A stretch of 64,000 nucleotides of DNA, taken from NCBI GenBank assembly GCA_000727475.1, contig KL647301.1, forward strand, positions 3,035,500 to 3,099,499, given 5' to 3'. The position numbers and the translations under genes were made by a program. Of the stretch, positions 51,125-64,000 are shown piece after piece. Positions within the stretch are counted from its first letter, which is position 1; every line of letters begins with the position of its first letter. The notes under the pieces were generated by a model. It worked only from the letters and a program-made list of their open reading frames with translations. It was not told where the DNA came from and did not search any database. This DNA is from Sarcocystis neurona. Taxonomy: Eukaryota; Apicomplexa; Conoidasida; Eucoccidiorida; Sarcocystidae.

Positions 51125-52990
51125 TGCCCTTCTGCTTAGAACCGTGAATGGGTATTCAGGCTTCACAGCTGCTGTTCCTGTGCAGTGTCACCCTTGCCAT
51201 GCACGTAGGTCATCAGAAGAGTCGTGATGTCGGAGAGACCTAAGAAAAAAAAATTAATATATATATATATAAGGACATTCACAAGGACGCTATCGACGTA
51301 GATACGTGCGCAGTTATTGGGGGACTGCTACCTCTCGTTGCATAGTTGCTGCCTCACTTTGTCTTGTAGGCCTTTCCGACACCGTAGAGCGCCGCAGCGC
51401 AGCAACTGCGGCACGCAGATTTTTCCGTTCAAGTGTCCCCTGTACATGCCGTGCATCTGTTTCATTGTTTCTGCAGCGTATTCCTGTAACATTGTACGTG
51501 CCCCCTCGAACTTGCAGGAATAATTTTTTCTCAGGTACCGTCGGCACAGATCTGACGACGCGCTTCGAGAACAACAGTCAAGGTGTGATCCTTCTATGGA
51601 TGCGTCTTGGAATCTGTGTGTGTGGACACTGACGAAGCACAATAAGCAGTCGCGCGAGCAGGCTGAAGTGCGCTACAGCCTTTCACCTGCGTCACGCTAT
51701 TTTGACGCACGTGTCTAGCGAAGTTGGTTCAACCCCAGAGGATCAGTCAGGGCAGCCTAGCAAAGAGACCCTAGTTCTGCATCGTGTTAATTCAAGTAGA
51801 ACGTGACGTGGGATAAGCAATCTGATAAAAACTCTTGTGCGGCACTTTTGTAGATCTGCTTCAACTGGCATGCCGCTCCTCAGACGTGTAAATATATGTA
51901 TATATATATATATGTATGCCTACACCGCCTAATTCAAGTGTAAAATGACATGCGTTTATACCATCACGCCGACCATATCACACGAAGTGCCTGAAAACCC
52001 ATGCGGACAGCAGAAGCCAAACTACGTACCCACAAGTTCCCACCTCCCTTGCGTTGCACGCGGTCACCATTTTCCTTCCCCAGTCGCACCTATACGTCGA
52101 CCTTGTCAGCAACGCCGACAGCACAATAACGGATATTGCCGCGAAGGCATTTATTGCTTCGGTTAGGACTGGTGCTCACGATGTTACGACACACCTGGCA
52201 AGATTAGTGGATCTGCAAAAGCCAGTTTGAGCTTGATACGTCTTCTGGAATTGCTCTTACGCAAACACTATTCAGTCAGTTAAAGTGATAAGACTTGTTT
52301 GCATGCTGCGAAGGCAGATTCATCAGTGGTGCTCGCTACAGAGAAAGAGAAGTGCATGTGCTTTTCATATCCGAGTCACTACCTAAAGACCGCGAGTACC
52401 TGCTTCAGTTACTCGTGAGTGGACAACGAGGACCTCCGAAAGGTACGATAGTTTGTTTGACGTCTTACACCCTTGCGCTGCTCTTTCTTTCGCGACGGGA
52501 CGCCTGGTGTGCCACGGACTGTGTACCATAATACCCTCTTTCATTGTATACGCGTTTACGGCGCTTCATATGTGTACGTCATTGCACGTAGGGGCAGATG
52601 CAACTTAGACGACATGCCCTTGCTTGTTTGATTTTGTCTGTTGGACGGGCGTATTCTTAGCTGTCGTTCTAAAAAAATGATTTCGCAGGAAAAATTTGTG
52701 TGCCGCGTTTCCTGTGCTGCAGCGTACATGTAACTACAGCGGTATACCTGTATGCACTAGACGGACTACGCATACACACTGGCCTGTGGATGGAAGAGGG
52801 ATAATTATCCTGCGTACAGGTGCACGTATACATGCATGATATCAAGTACTGCGTCTGCCCAACCAAAATACCACTCCACGCAGAAGGAAATATCTTAACA
52901 CACCGACATTCTACGATAGTGAACTGGCCTCAGCCACGCCAGTATACGTTTTGAAATTGGACGACTACAGGAAGGAGCCACCGTCTGTCG

Positions 52991-53218
52991 GTCCGATACA
53001 TACAGTTCTTCTGTTTGTTACTTACCTGCTAGCATCCCACGTGTAAATACCACTCACGACAACTTAGTCCGATACAAATAGTTTTTCTGTCTGTTACTTA
53101 TCTGCTAGCATCCCACGTGTAAATAGCACTCACGACAACTCAGTCCGATACAAATAGTTTTTCTGTTTGTTACTTATCTGCTAGCATCCCACGTGTAAAT
53201 AGCACTCACGACAACTGC
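52991..53218. repeat. 76-bp tandem repeat, three copies
   Basis: Copies start at about 52991, 53067 and 53143 (GTCCGATACA) and share TTACTTA(C/T)CTGCTAGCATC, CCACGTGTAAATA and CACTCACGACAACT. Copies two and three differ at only a few sites, so the expansion is recent. Confidence 0.5.
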
Positions 53219-53409
53219 TAGGCTTTATATATTGGTATGTCTTGTGCACTCTTACAAGCACGTACAGGCGCAGTAATGAGGCTGGAAAATGTCGAACTTT
53301 CCACTTCCTATGAATAAAGACGTCAGGTTGCACGTGCTGGCTGGCTTTTTTCATTTTCTGTCCCACCCGGCAGAACGATTTCCCAGCAACTGTCTCTTCT
53401 CTTGTACGC

Positions 53410-53512
53410 GGTACTGCATGCTGTAGGGTGTACGGTGGGACACGATTATCCCCTACAGCATGCTGTAGGGTGTACTGCGGACACGACTACCCGCTACAGC
53501 TTATGTAGCGCC
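53410..53512. repeat. ~42-bp direct repeat with palindromic core
   Basis: GCATGCTGTAGGGTGTAC occurs near 53416 and 53458, each followed by GGACACGA(T/C)TA and CCCGCTACAG-like ends. CTACAGCATGCTGTAG in the centre is a perfect 16-bp palindrome, so the segment can fold into hairpins. Confidence 0.5.
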
Positions 53513-56500
53513 TCTCACTGTGAGTTCTGTAATCATCGATTTCTCCCGAAAACTGTGCTACGTTCTGCGTGCAGGTGAGGCGGGGAGAAGTGGTCATATC
53601 GACGCGGACACGGATGAAAACGTAAAAGTGTGCCGTTGATACCTGAGCTGCTCGATTCCCCGTAGGCGTGCGTGGCAGTCGTGTCTGGATGGTTGATGAG
53701 CTTCGAAACCAGGCTAGTGACCGTCTTGTTCTTCGACAGTGGAGTAGCATGCGATATGTCTTTCTTCCAGCCACACGACACACATTTCCGCACTGCTTTG
53801 TGTATGTTCCTTTTTCTGGATATATCAAGAAGGCGTGCTTGTGAGGACAACTTCCGTGCTGCTGACAGCGGCCGTGCGTCATGCGTTGTGACTCTTGATC
53901 TATCGTTCAAGTGGCAGTATCCTACTGACAACTATAAATTCTTTTTCGAGGAATAATATGCGGCCTGCTGGTTCGCCTGCTCGTCCGTATGTCTCACTGA
54001 AGCGAAAAGTGGAAGCATCGGGAGAACTGGTGCCGTGTAGGTTGTGCGCTCCTGCTGCCGTCGATGCTTGCAGTCCTCCGTCTCGCTCGAGACATGCTGC
54101 AACCCCACCGTTGCAACAGACGACTGCTGTTCTCACATATGTGCTTGTGCTTTCGTACCCCTTTCTACCATTATCTCCGTTCGCCGACATGCAGGCAGGG
54201 ACGGCCAAGCTAACAAGGCCGACGGCCACTCGGACCTACCGCTCTGTCAAGGGGATGTACGCCATGACGGAGCAATTCCCATACTACAGTGATGCCAGAA
54301 ACAGCTAGAACTTTTCCTCAAATTGGAGAGACGTTTGCTATTATGCCTCATCGCAAACCTCGCCTTGTCTTTCCTGTCTGTACACGGCATCCACAAGTTC
54401 CACTTCTGAAGCACTCGAAGCGCTAAAGCATCCCCAGTCACGGCCGTGGTAGCCAACAATCTCCCGTCTAACACAATAACAACGTTTGGTCTTCTGCTCC
54501 TCTGACTTCCTTGTTGCGCAGCCCCCGACAGGAAAGTAAGACGCGTCGGAGCACCTTGCCAAAAGTGGTTATGCTGTTGGTTGCATCGGGAGTCGCAGGG
54601 GCTGGCCTTCTTTGGGTACTGTCGACCAGGCGCCGGCCAGGTAAATAGCAGGCTGCTACATATTTTCAAGTGATACGGTGGCCGTACTGCGTCGTTGCTG
54701 CTGCTCTTCTTGCTTTGCGTGCTGCTGATGCCAGATGCTGTTGCTCCTCGTGCAACAGCACCGGCGCCAACATGTAAGACGCAACAAGAGAACACGTTGA
54801 CAGCACCGGCTGTTCCACCTGGTGGCGCTGCGTGGACGATCCACGCGCTGGCGGCAGCTACCAGCACGGCCAGACGTGCGTGTTTCAGTCAGTGTGCGAG
54901 CGCTGTTTTGGGTGGTGCTCTCAGTTGCGCTTGTGGCACACACAGTGTTCGGCGGAATTCGGGTCAGGACAGACACCTGATGCGGCACGTCAATGACACT
55001 GCTGCTCTAGAATTTCTTCTACGTATAGCTGCCGTCGCTGGGATCTGCACTTCATTACTATCTCCAGAAAGGAGTGTAAGCCATTCACTACAAGCCACCT
55101 TTGCCATGAAGACCCCGATAACTACAATCGCAGTGATTCGCGTGTATGAATATGAGAAGATCGTGTAACGTCGCAACCATTAGCTTCCAGGTAAGAAAGA
55201 GACCACCTGCTCTCAGCACCTGTTGGTGCGCTAACTTTAGCAGCAGTCGATCTCCCCTGGTCTTTGCTTGTGTGCGGAAAACAGCCAGGACCCAGACACA
55301 GGGTGAACACACAGTGCGGCCCAAAAATGACATATTTTTCGATGTTACTGCAACCAGTAAAAGTGCTGTATCCACCGTCGGCCCAAGCACGATGTCGGCA
55401 GCGAGAAGGAGGTGCCGCTGCACGGACATAAAGCGGTGCAGCCGTAGCTGGAGCCAGCCGACGCGCACGTAGAAGGGCATGAACTCGTTGTTGCTTTGAG
55501 GGGAGATGATCTTCTGTATCTACCGAAATCCGTTCATAGCCCTCGGAAGATCCTGCCGGTGGCTTGCGATGTGGGATGCACAGAGAGGGGACCCACGGTG
55601 CGTGCGCAGCACAATAAGCTGCTGCTATAAGTGTTGCAGCCAGGAGTGCACACTAGCGCTCCATAATTAAATCAATCCGCACACGCGTTCAAAATTCTTA
55701 TGCACCGCGCAAGAGAGTTAGGGTCGCTGAATCACAAGGAATGTATCCCACAGAGCCGATAAATGTCGTACAGTCTCCTTATAGGATAGCGCAGGGATAC
55801 ACGCGCTAGCGAATCACGGACTGGTATGTCAACTTGGCTGTAAAGGAGGGACATACGGAAAAAACAGCGTCAGCTCATTACTGTGGAAACTCAATTATCA
55901 TTTGATGCTCGCGGTGGAATCGTTAGCCGAGTGACGGATACAGTAACACGCCCGTGGCACGGCCATTCGAGGATCCGTACACCACCTTGAAGTATGCACA
56001 GTAGGCGGAAGAGCACTGCAGCGCGGGTTGCAGAGGCAGCTGCCGCCGTTGACTGTCTACAGCGGCAGAATAACACATCCATTAAACACCACGGTGGGAG
56101 TAGAAAGTACAGTCTTTTACACGTATATGGTAGCATCCGCTCTACGAAACTGGGGCAGCAGCTAGCACGCATGCAGCATCGGCTGCTCTACGAAACGCCA
56201 GTCCGTGACGAGCTGAGAGCAACGGCGACTATACCGTTATGAAAATTGTGTCAGCTCTTTTAGCAGACGGCCGACTATGTCAAGGTGAGAGGAGCACGTA
56301 AACATACGGGCACCTTGATAGAGATCTCAGCGGGAAGTGCGCATCTGGCACCAGCGCTTCCAAGCGTGAACCGTCTAGCACTGTGACGTATGACGAGCTG
56401 ACTGGAATGCGACTACATGGACTGTGGACTCACCGTAGTCGGGTTGTCATCCACTTGGTTTCGTTGTACTTCTCTTGGACAGCACAGTCTCTGAGCACCA

Positions 56501-58699
56501 GGCCACTGTCCATTACAGACGCCGCCTATGTGTTCGTTCCGCGACGTTGTCAGCAGACGTACACGCGTGCGCTAATCTTGCTATTTTACGTTAAAAATGT
56601 GTGCTCACACGATGCAACCCTTTCCGCTGATAGCATTTGACCATTCCGAACTAGCCTGTATTGTGATCCGTTACTAGCTCAGCATAACGGGTCACTCAAA
56701 GCACGTCTACGTGTTTGAGATCTTTTAGAAGTAAGAGGTCGTATATCTCATCTCTTTACAAGAAGTAAGCAGGGAGCTGAAGGACAGCACTCAACGTTGC
56801 CACTGCAATGTCACGCTGACCCATCCTCACTAGAGCAAGACAACCTTCAAAGGTGCAGGCAGTGCTCGACTGCTGCGCCGTAGATCATCTGCGCTGCTTC
56901 TATTGGCGCTTTCGCTGCAGCAGCACAGAGTTTTTCGCTTGTTTTCTCTCTGTCTTTCTCTCATGTCTCTGTGTTTTTTATTCTCCATCCATCAAATCTG
57001 TGACTTTGAAGATACTATGTGTCATTGGCGGTTCGCTTCTAGCAGCAGGTGAGTGAAGCAGACACCACATGGATTTCAAGAGCATGCGTGTTCCTCTTGC
57101 AGTTGTCTCAATTGAACAAGCTCTAAAGTAGCTATCCCTGCGGGCACGCTTCTAAAGCGGAGGTGTGCTGCTACGTGAAAAGTGCTCGGGGGCCAACAAA
57201 AACCACCGCCCACGGTGGTGATTCGACCTACCGCTCGTTTATCGTGTCAGCTGGTAACCATGATTCACTATTTTGTAGTACCTTCGGCACAAGGATGGAG
57301 CGCACCGGAAGCTGTTTGCGGGTATGATTCTTTAAGTGTGCGCACATGAGCGGCCACCTCTATTTATTTACGCACAATTGCCGAGTGACGTACTGTGCCC
57401 CCACAGGTACGCCTGTACGGCACACCCACTGATGAGGCTCTGCGAGTGCACGCAGATTCACGCGAGCCCGCTCCTGGTACAGGTTCGTCCTGCTTGTTGC
57501 TATAACGTCTTCGCCTACTTGTCCGTTGTCGATTGCCGTCTGCTGCAGCTCCCAACATACTGTAGTTAGCCTTTGTTTCAGTGGCTTTCATAAATACACA
57601 ATTTTAATTCTGCCAAATGGGAGACACAGGGCAGCAAAACTCAGACGGCAAGGGTGTGCACCGGAGAAGTCCCAATTTCCACTCGTGTGTCTCATCAGCA
57701 CGACTCAAACGGTTCTTGTAGCCACGCACCTCCGTGTTTGTTGCACGTGGCTTGATACTGGCTTGAGCTATTGTTCAGGAAAGTAGGCAGACTGCTGCAA
57801 GCAAACGCGGCTTGGCGGAACACACACGCACATGGGGCGGAGACACTGTGTGAGATACACAAAAGTGAAAAAGGAAGGTGATGAGCGAACGAGTGCACAC
57901 ATTCTTGAAAAGTAGCCGCGTTTTCGCAGTTGTCATTTTATTCGTAAACATGTAGATCTGCCTTCTTCGGTAGTTCGACATGTCGAGGTGCAGTGCCTTC
58001 ATCACGCTGTACCAATGGCGGTATCCACGAAGGAAACATATGCATGCCACCAGTAGCTGTTGCAGCGACAGGAAATGTGCAAACACTTATATGCACGTAT
58101 CCACACGCGTGTACTTGACTTGTGCTTCTGAAGAAACACAGAGATGGCTATACGTAAGAACACGCCCTATGCCTAGAAGGCGCAGGTCCTACTGAGTTGC
58201 ACCGGTATATATGACAACTTTTTCCTTCTGCGTAACACCCGCGTCTGTGCAGGTGTACATGTCTGTACATTTTTGCATCCGTTTTGTAAACGCTCGAGAC
58301 ATGACTCGAGCTTATTCTACAAATCTGGCTATAAATACAGGTATTTCAATTTTTACCTACGCATATACAAAATATGTATTTGTACAAGTCTGCCATGCTT
58401 TCACAGGTGCGTAGCTGTCTGCGTATACATCGACTCCTGCCACACACGCACACAAAAGTGAGTATATGCAGTCAGTCAAATCCACACGAATCGCTTGTCT
58501 ACATTTGCGTCCAATTCGTGCACCTGGTTTGATGCATTACTATTTGTACTAAAAAGCATCTGTAATTCAGAGGTCGGTCCGCAACGATTGCACCGTACGG
58601 ATATGCATTCGTAGATACACCTGGGTGTACGCGCGCAGGTATACTTGCAGATACACCTGGCAGCAGTGCATTCGGACTGTGCAGACGCACTGCCACCGG

Positions 58700-58890
58700 C
58701 ACATACAGGTGTGTGCATATATATATATATATACATATATATATATGTTCTCATATGTGGGTACTTCTGTGCTCGCCGAGATAGATCACTGATCCTCCAG
58801 GTATACGTAAAGCTATGCATATATATATATATATATATATACATATGCATATATATATTTATACATATATATATATATATATATATGTCG
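58700..58890. repeat. Clustered TA microsatellites
   Basis: Three long TA runs with GTATAC and GCATAT interruptions lie within 190 bp. They are self-complementary and prone to cruciform or assembly slippage. Confidence 0.5.
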
Positions 58891-61800
58891 TTGCGTACCA
58901 ACGGATACGCAAAAGTGGAAGTGGATGTTGCTTTTGTACGTGTGCATGCGCTAGAGAGTCTGTAACTGTATGCCTGTGCAAAGTGTAAGCAAGAAGTGCG
59001 TCAGAGTTGTACCCAGATGCATACGTGTGAATCATGTGCTTCAAACCCAAGTTGTCCCTGTATCTCACCTACAGCTGTACAACCGAATACTTCTTTGTAC
59101 GTAGTGAAGATGTTTACAGTCGGCTATGACTCCTTTAAAGTTCTGCATACACAGAGGTGTGCAGAGAGTTAATTACGTATGTACGTATATATACGTATAC
59201 ATATAAGTGTTTTGCGCACGCTCCTACTAATAGTCGAAGTTTGTACTCGTGCAGACACAGTGCCTTTAACGTTTACGCATGAAGGCGAGCTCAATCGATG
59301 GGTGCACATGCACCGGTCTTTTTACGTATGCATGCGTGCACACTGAGACTGCAAAAATTGTTTTGGCTGCGCCGGTGCGAAATTGTCTCCAAACGTATAT
59401 ATTCGTGGACACGAATGTGTATGTACGCTCGTGTGGACAGCCCAAAGTCGGTTCAGTGAAGTCCGGCGTATCTGGGGAGAAACATACATATCCGTATGCA
59501 CACGTATACATATCCATACGCGTACACGCATATATGTATATATACATATGTATACACATATATATACGCATGCAGGTGTACAACTCCTTTGCGCGTCCAC
59601 AGGGTACCGTAGTGTTTGCGCGCACAGATCTATCTGCACAGACAACCAAAAATTAGTACAAAATTGTGTTGCACATTCGGCATATATACGTACACAGACA
59701 GGCGTCTATGTGTCCGCGTGGACACATGTGGCGATTGGACTTGCACAGTTGCAAAGCTATTTGCTATTCGTACGCATTTTTTGTTTTGTGAGATGCATCG
59801 CGTGTTCGGGCCAAGGGATTACTGAAGCTACCCAGAAATAAACGTATCTTCACGAATACGTGGACGCTTATACACATATGCAGTTTTAATACGGCTGCAG
59901 AAGCATTATGCGCCAGCATATTCTGTATATACTCTGTATGTACACGTAGCCATACTTAAGCATAAAGTATGTGCATATTCGATATATACTCTTTATACAC
60001 ACATAGCAATACAGCCAAGGGTGAGTCCAATTTAGGATGGTACGTGCGATGGCGATTCACTATAGGTATGCGTCTGTGCGTGGACGCAAGCAGGAGATTT
60101 AACTAGTTTTCTTCAGGCTGCCCCGATGCACATTGTCCGTGGGATTACGCGTGTGCGCTACACGTACAGCGGACGGTGTGTCCTCTTGAGCAGGGAAATA
60201 CATATCTGTACGGGCATAGTGTGCCTGTCTATAGCTTGTGTACCGCTGCAGAAACGTTGAACCAACGTACGGGAGTATGTTCGGTTGTAAAATTTGGAAG
60301 TGAGAACAAACTGAGAGTCTCCAGCAGAGCACACATGCATATACAAGAAAGACATGCTTGCGTAGATCTTATGTGCTTCTACGGTTGCACGGTGCCCCGC
60401 ACATTCTCATGCACGTACTGCCTGTCTATATATGCACTCCTGGAGGAAGTACGATGAAGAGTTCAGGCACGGAGAATATAAGTGTGCGAACACGTACGGT
60501 TGTATTTGATTTCCTAGCTGTGCAACTGCTTCGCTGCTTGCGCACCAGCGAAGAAATATGTGCTCTTCAGTCAACCAACCATAAAGGACCCCGAGTGAGA
60601 ACTACATACAAATTTACATACCTGCGTACGCTTGCACACTGACGTATAACTTAAGGACGTGTGCAGATGAAAAAGTGTGTACATGTTTCATACAAGCGGT
60701 CGAGGACTGCACATATCCAGGCATCTGGATATGCATACATGTGTAGCTGTGTATTCTCCTTGTGCGTGTATATGCTTGTCATTGGCTGAACTTAGGTGCA
60801 CCTACATTTCACTATCCAACAGAGGCCAGGCCCACCCAGCTGCACAACTAGAAGTGTACGTCAGTGCCCGGAGGTGCTGGGTTGTTTGCACGCGTTTCTC
60901 GCTTGAGTGCTCGTAGGGGGCACAAATATAGCGGAGTGGCAAGACAGAACATGTTGCAAACGTAAACACGTACGTGTTTGTACACAGTGATCAACCCATT
61001 TGACACTTGCATCTAGCCGTTTCGGGGTCTTGCCTGCATGGATGGCTGTATTTTTGTCTACAGTGATATTGTAACGATGTGGAGAAAAGGAGTCACTCCG
61101 TGAGTCGTAAGAAAATACGCTGTAGGAAAATTTGAGATACTGACACTTTCCGTAGCAAAATGTGGACGCTTTACTCACTAGTGGTATGTGCGGGGTGCGT
61201 TCACATACAAATAAGACCCGGATGATGAGTCGTGCAAGAAAACATCCACGTTGTTGCAGACTGAAGTAAGTGCCAAATGGTTAGAACTGTGTTGTGCGCA
61301 TAAGTTTGTTCTCGCTGTACTGCTTGTATGAATAGGTCTGTGGACATTTGTTTACTTCTAAATGCCGCCTGTAGCTGTGTCCGTTTTCAGGTGCCGGGGA
61401 AGAATGGTCGACTCTGTCATAATAATTTGGGTACGCGCGGCCATCCACCACGCATGTGGTAGTAATTATGGACACAATCAAGTAGCGGCTGCTTGGGGGT
61501 ACACGCTGTACATACGAGACTTATTGTGCATGAAGCACGTGTGTGTCCACCGATGGAGCTGCGTATCCGCGTGTGTGCACTGACTCACTTATGATCCAAA
61601 CGACACGAACCAAAAGGGCTCACCACACCACATTCACTTAGCGGTACCTGCGAATCTGGACTACCCAAAAAGATGAAAGGCACCGGTAGTGCATGGAGAC
61701 ATCTGTGTCGAATAGTGCAAGAAAGCAAGAACTTGATAAAGCAGCATTCAAGGCTCCATACTGTTGTGGCAGAATTGCGACTGTAACAGAATGGCGTACT

Positions 61801-64000
61801 CGTGCTGATGTCTGCCGGCCGATACATGTTCATGCATACACATGAGCTTGGTGCGTACCGTTTAAAGCGAATCCAGATCAAATGCTTCTATATTGATGCA
61901 GACAAGTTTGTCGTCCCGGGGTACACAAGCCCTTCTCCGGAAGATGGGGTCAGCAGAGAAGATTTTTAAAAAGTATTAGACAGTCCCAAATGGAGTGGCA
62001 CCTCTCCGCCGAAGTCACACACGTGTGCAGCTCCACGTGAGCAATTCGGTACGTATGCTTATCTTTTACGGGTACAGACCCCATGGGTTGATAACGAGCA
62101 AGGTGTGTTAATTAGTCGGTGGTAGCAAGCAAAGACTTTTTATCGAGACCTGTCGCCGCTCTAGTGACAAGCGAGCATCAAAAGTTTTTCTACGACGTGT
62201 GCCTGTATTCAGCGTATCTGTCACCGTCTGTTATCTTTGTATGGTAACAGTGCATAGTGAAGCATTCACATATCTTTTGAGTGCTTGCGTACTCATATAT
62301 ATATCTATATATATATGTATATATATATAAAAGCGTATGTGCATGCATTGTCTACAACTGCAAGGAGGCTGCATTGCAGTCCATGTAGATGGAGTGATAA
62401 CGGCAGAGAGATATGGCGGTAAAGTACGCTGCCGCCCAAACGTGTCCTGAGGTGCGGTCTCTGGCAACTGCTCTCGCACGCATCCCAACAGATGGGTGTG
62501 TCGGGTGCACTCTTGAGCCGTACAGGATTACGCGAGGATGTAGCTACACATAGCCCTACTGTGTAAAAACGCGTATGGAGACTTCAGGCCTCGTGCAGAG
62601 CCTCACACAAGAAGATGCAACCACAACGGAAGGTCCACAAAATATTTTGCCAGCAGACTCTGTTAGGATGAAAACTTCGAGACGCGTGCTCCGTCCAGGA
62701 CAGTACAAGCCACACGTGTGCGTGTTAAAAGGGTGCTTTCCCACCCAACGTTGCCGCACCTATGTCCGGATGCCAGCACACGTATCTACCTGATGATTTG
62801 CCAGTATCCTCACTGTTAGCTGGCCAGTCTCCATTTCCTGCCGTGAATTTGATTGCAGACGTTTTTGTGGATGAGTTCTGCTGGTGGCCGCAGAATACAC
62901 TGGCTGCATTTAAAGCTGTCTGATATCCCGAGGTTATTTCTTATTGAGGTCAACAAATCGAAAGCAGAGAAAGGCATCCACAGTATGTGCGCACAACCAT
63001 CTTGCACAAACGTGCTCAGGATAACAAAGTGAAACTAGGTGAAAGCACTCGTTGTATGCCCAGCTACGTTGCACTCAGTTCCGTAGACGAATGCATTTGC
63101 GAGCCTCTATTGACGATGGCGGTGTGCAGTAGATTTGTATGGGCAGACATGCAAAACAAGACGATCCTTCGTTACAGGAAAAAGTAGAGCAGGTGGACAA
63201 GTAGTTGCCTTGCAGGCATCGTATACTTGTACGGCAGTCGTGTAGTGCTCATCACGGTCTACTCCCACTGTAAGGAGAACGCGTCGAACGCATATCACAG
63301 AAGACCGGCATCTGCGAGTGTTGAGGGCACCCAGACGTGTCAAGCTACGTCTGTGTACACAGTGAACACATTGTCCAGACGACTGCACCTGTATGATCAG
63401 CGTGGTTGACTTGTGTGCTCGGCATGTTTGCTTCCGATTCAATCTTCAGCGTCTTGCACTCTGGACGCCAGTGCTCTTGACGTTGACTGTTTTGTAACAG
63501 TGTGCACCATGAAATTTGAGACCCTCTCCTGCTAGGCAACCACACAATCCTCTTCATGACATTAAGGTGGAGTCCTGCAATTCCGACAAGCCCAGAACTT
63601 CAGTCTACAGCTCTCCAGCACCGCAGAAGTGTGAATAGCAACACAGTCCGTGTTGCCTGGATGAACGCGGGACAGGGCGGCCATATGTAAGGTGGAGCCT
63701 TCCGTCACTTAATACACCTCCCTCATGCGTAGGCTACGCATCTGATAAAGTTGGAGAGCTGTAGAGCTAAGGCAACGCGAAAAACACGCTTGTCTCGAAG
63801 GCAAAAGCGGAGCGTCATCATTCGATTTGTGCTTCGCTTCTATACCGTATCGTCCGCAGAGCTGCGTCTGGGAGCGTTTCAGATAATTCCGTTCACTGCC
63901 ATTTTGCGCTTAATTCGCCTCGTTCTACTCTACGTAGGCACAGCCCTCATCTCACAATCTCCCAGCTGTTCCTGCACGTGGTCGGACACGCATACGCGCA

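Larger units (their letters stand above)
47015..64000. other. Gene-poor right flank with short Cys-containing ORFs
   Basis: No complete gene could be assembled. Plus-strand ORFs of 60-180 codons are frequent (for example 49730-50269, 50400-50897, 50894-51124, 52295-52531, 53672-53956). Several contain a beta-strand-like segment, one or two Cys and a hydrophobic-Cys tail, but no intact signal peptide plus exon chain was found. TA tracts occur at 48820-48845, 48885-48905, 51257-51272, 58713-58750 and 58817-58885. Confidence 0.5.

Noticed and set aside
51715..51745. GGTTCAACCCC, a possible tRNA T-arm
   Set aside because: The T-stem mismatches, and no D-arm, anticodon arm or acceptor stem could be paired upstream.
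54247..55168. Opposed ORFs of 206 (minus) and 157 (plus) codons, the latter with a signal-like start
   Set aside because: Both rely on non-ATG starts; the plus frame has a stop just upstream and no ATG before the hydrophobic stretch.

Overview
The window reads as nuclear DNA of an apicomplexan, most likely a coccidian and closest in style to Eimeria-like genomes. The reasons are intron-rich genes with GT/AG introns, a cytosolic tryptophanyl-tRNA synthetase fused to an AlaX-like domain (an arrangement known from Plasmodium and Toxoplasma), CAG/CTG triplet tracts that encode runs of Gln, Ser and Ala, and introns packed with TA, TG and ACGTATA-type microsatellites. Nothing prokaryotic, viral or transposon-like was recognised. 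The species call is inference.

Two genes could be rebuilt exon by exon with every splice phase agreeing. On the minus strand, 22866 to 8490, lies a seven-exon gene for a 1375-residue NKAP (SynMuv) homologue, a nuclear RNA-processing/transcription protein, with a very long Arg/Ser/Gln-rich N-terminal half. On the plus strand, 33748 to 46536, lies a 13-exon gene for a 634-residue cytosolic tryptophanyl-tRNA synthetase with an AlaX-like N-terminal module and a 45-nt microexon.

Layout: 1-8.4 kb is repeat-rich and has no gene I can defend (GA minisatellite, ACAT microsatellite, degenerate 45-bp repeats, weak coding-like fragments). 8.5-22.9 kb is the NKAP gene, with long repetitive introns. 23.5-25.8 kb holds two weaker, apparently convergent gene models of unknown function. 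26-33.7 kb is mostly non-coding apart from a minus-strand ORF with 13-residue tandem repeats and several two-copy duplications. 33.7-46.5 kb is the TrpRS gene. 46.5-64 kb has far fewer microsatellites, three clear short tandem arrays and many short Cys-containing plus-strand ORFs; a decayed or fast-evolving secreted-antigen family is possible but unproven.

The two identified genes are housekeeping and functionally unrelated (RNA processing and translation). No operon-like or pathway clustering is visible. The large intron/exon ratio and the locus-private tandem repeats inside introns are the dominant structural features.

[Form note: the original answer gave no feature confidence values; the uniform 0.5 is a placeholder required by the schema, not an estimate.]
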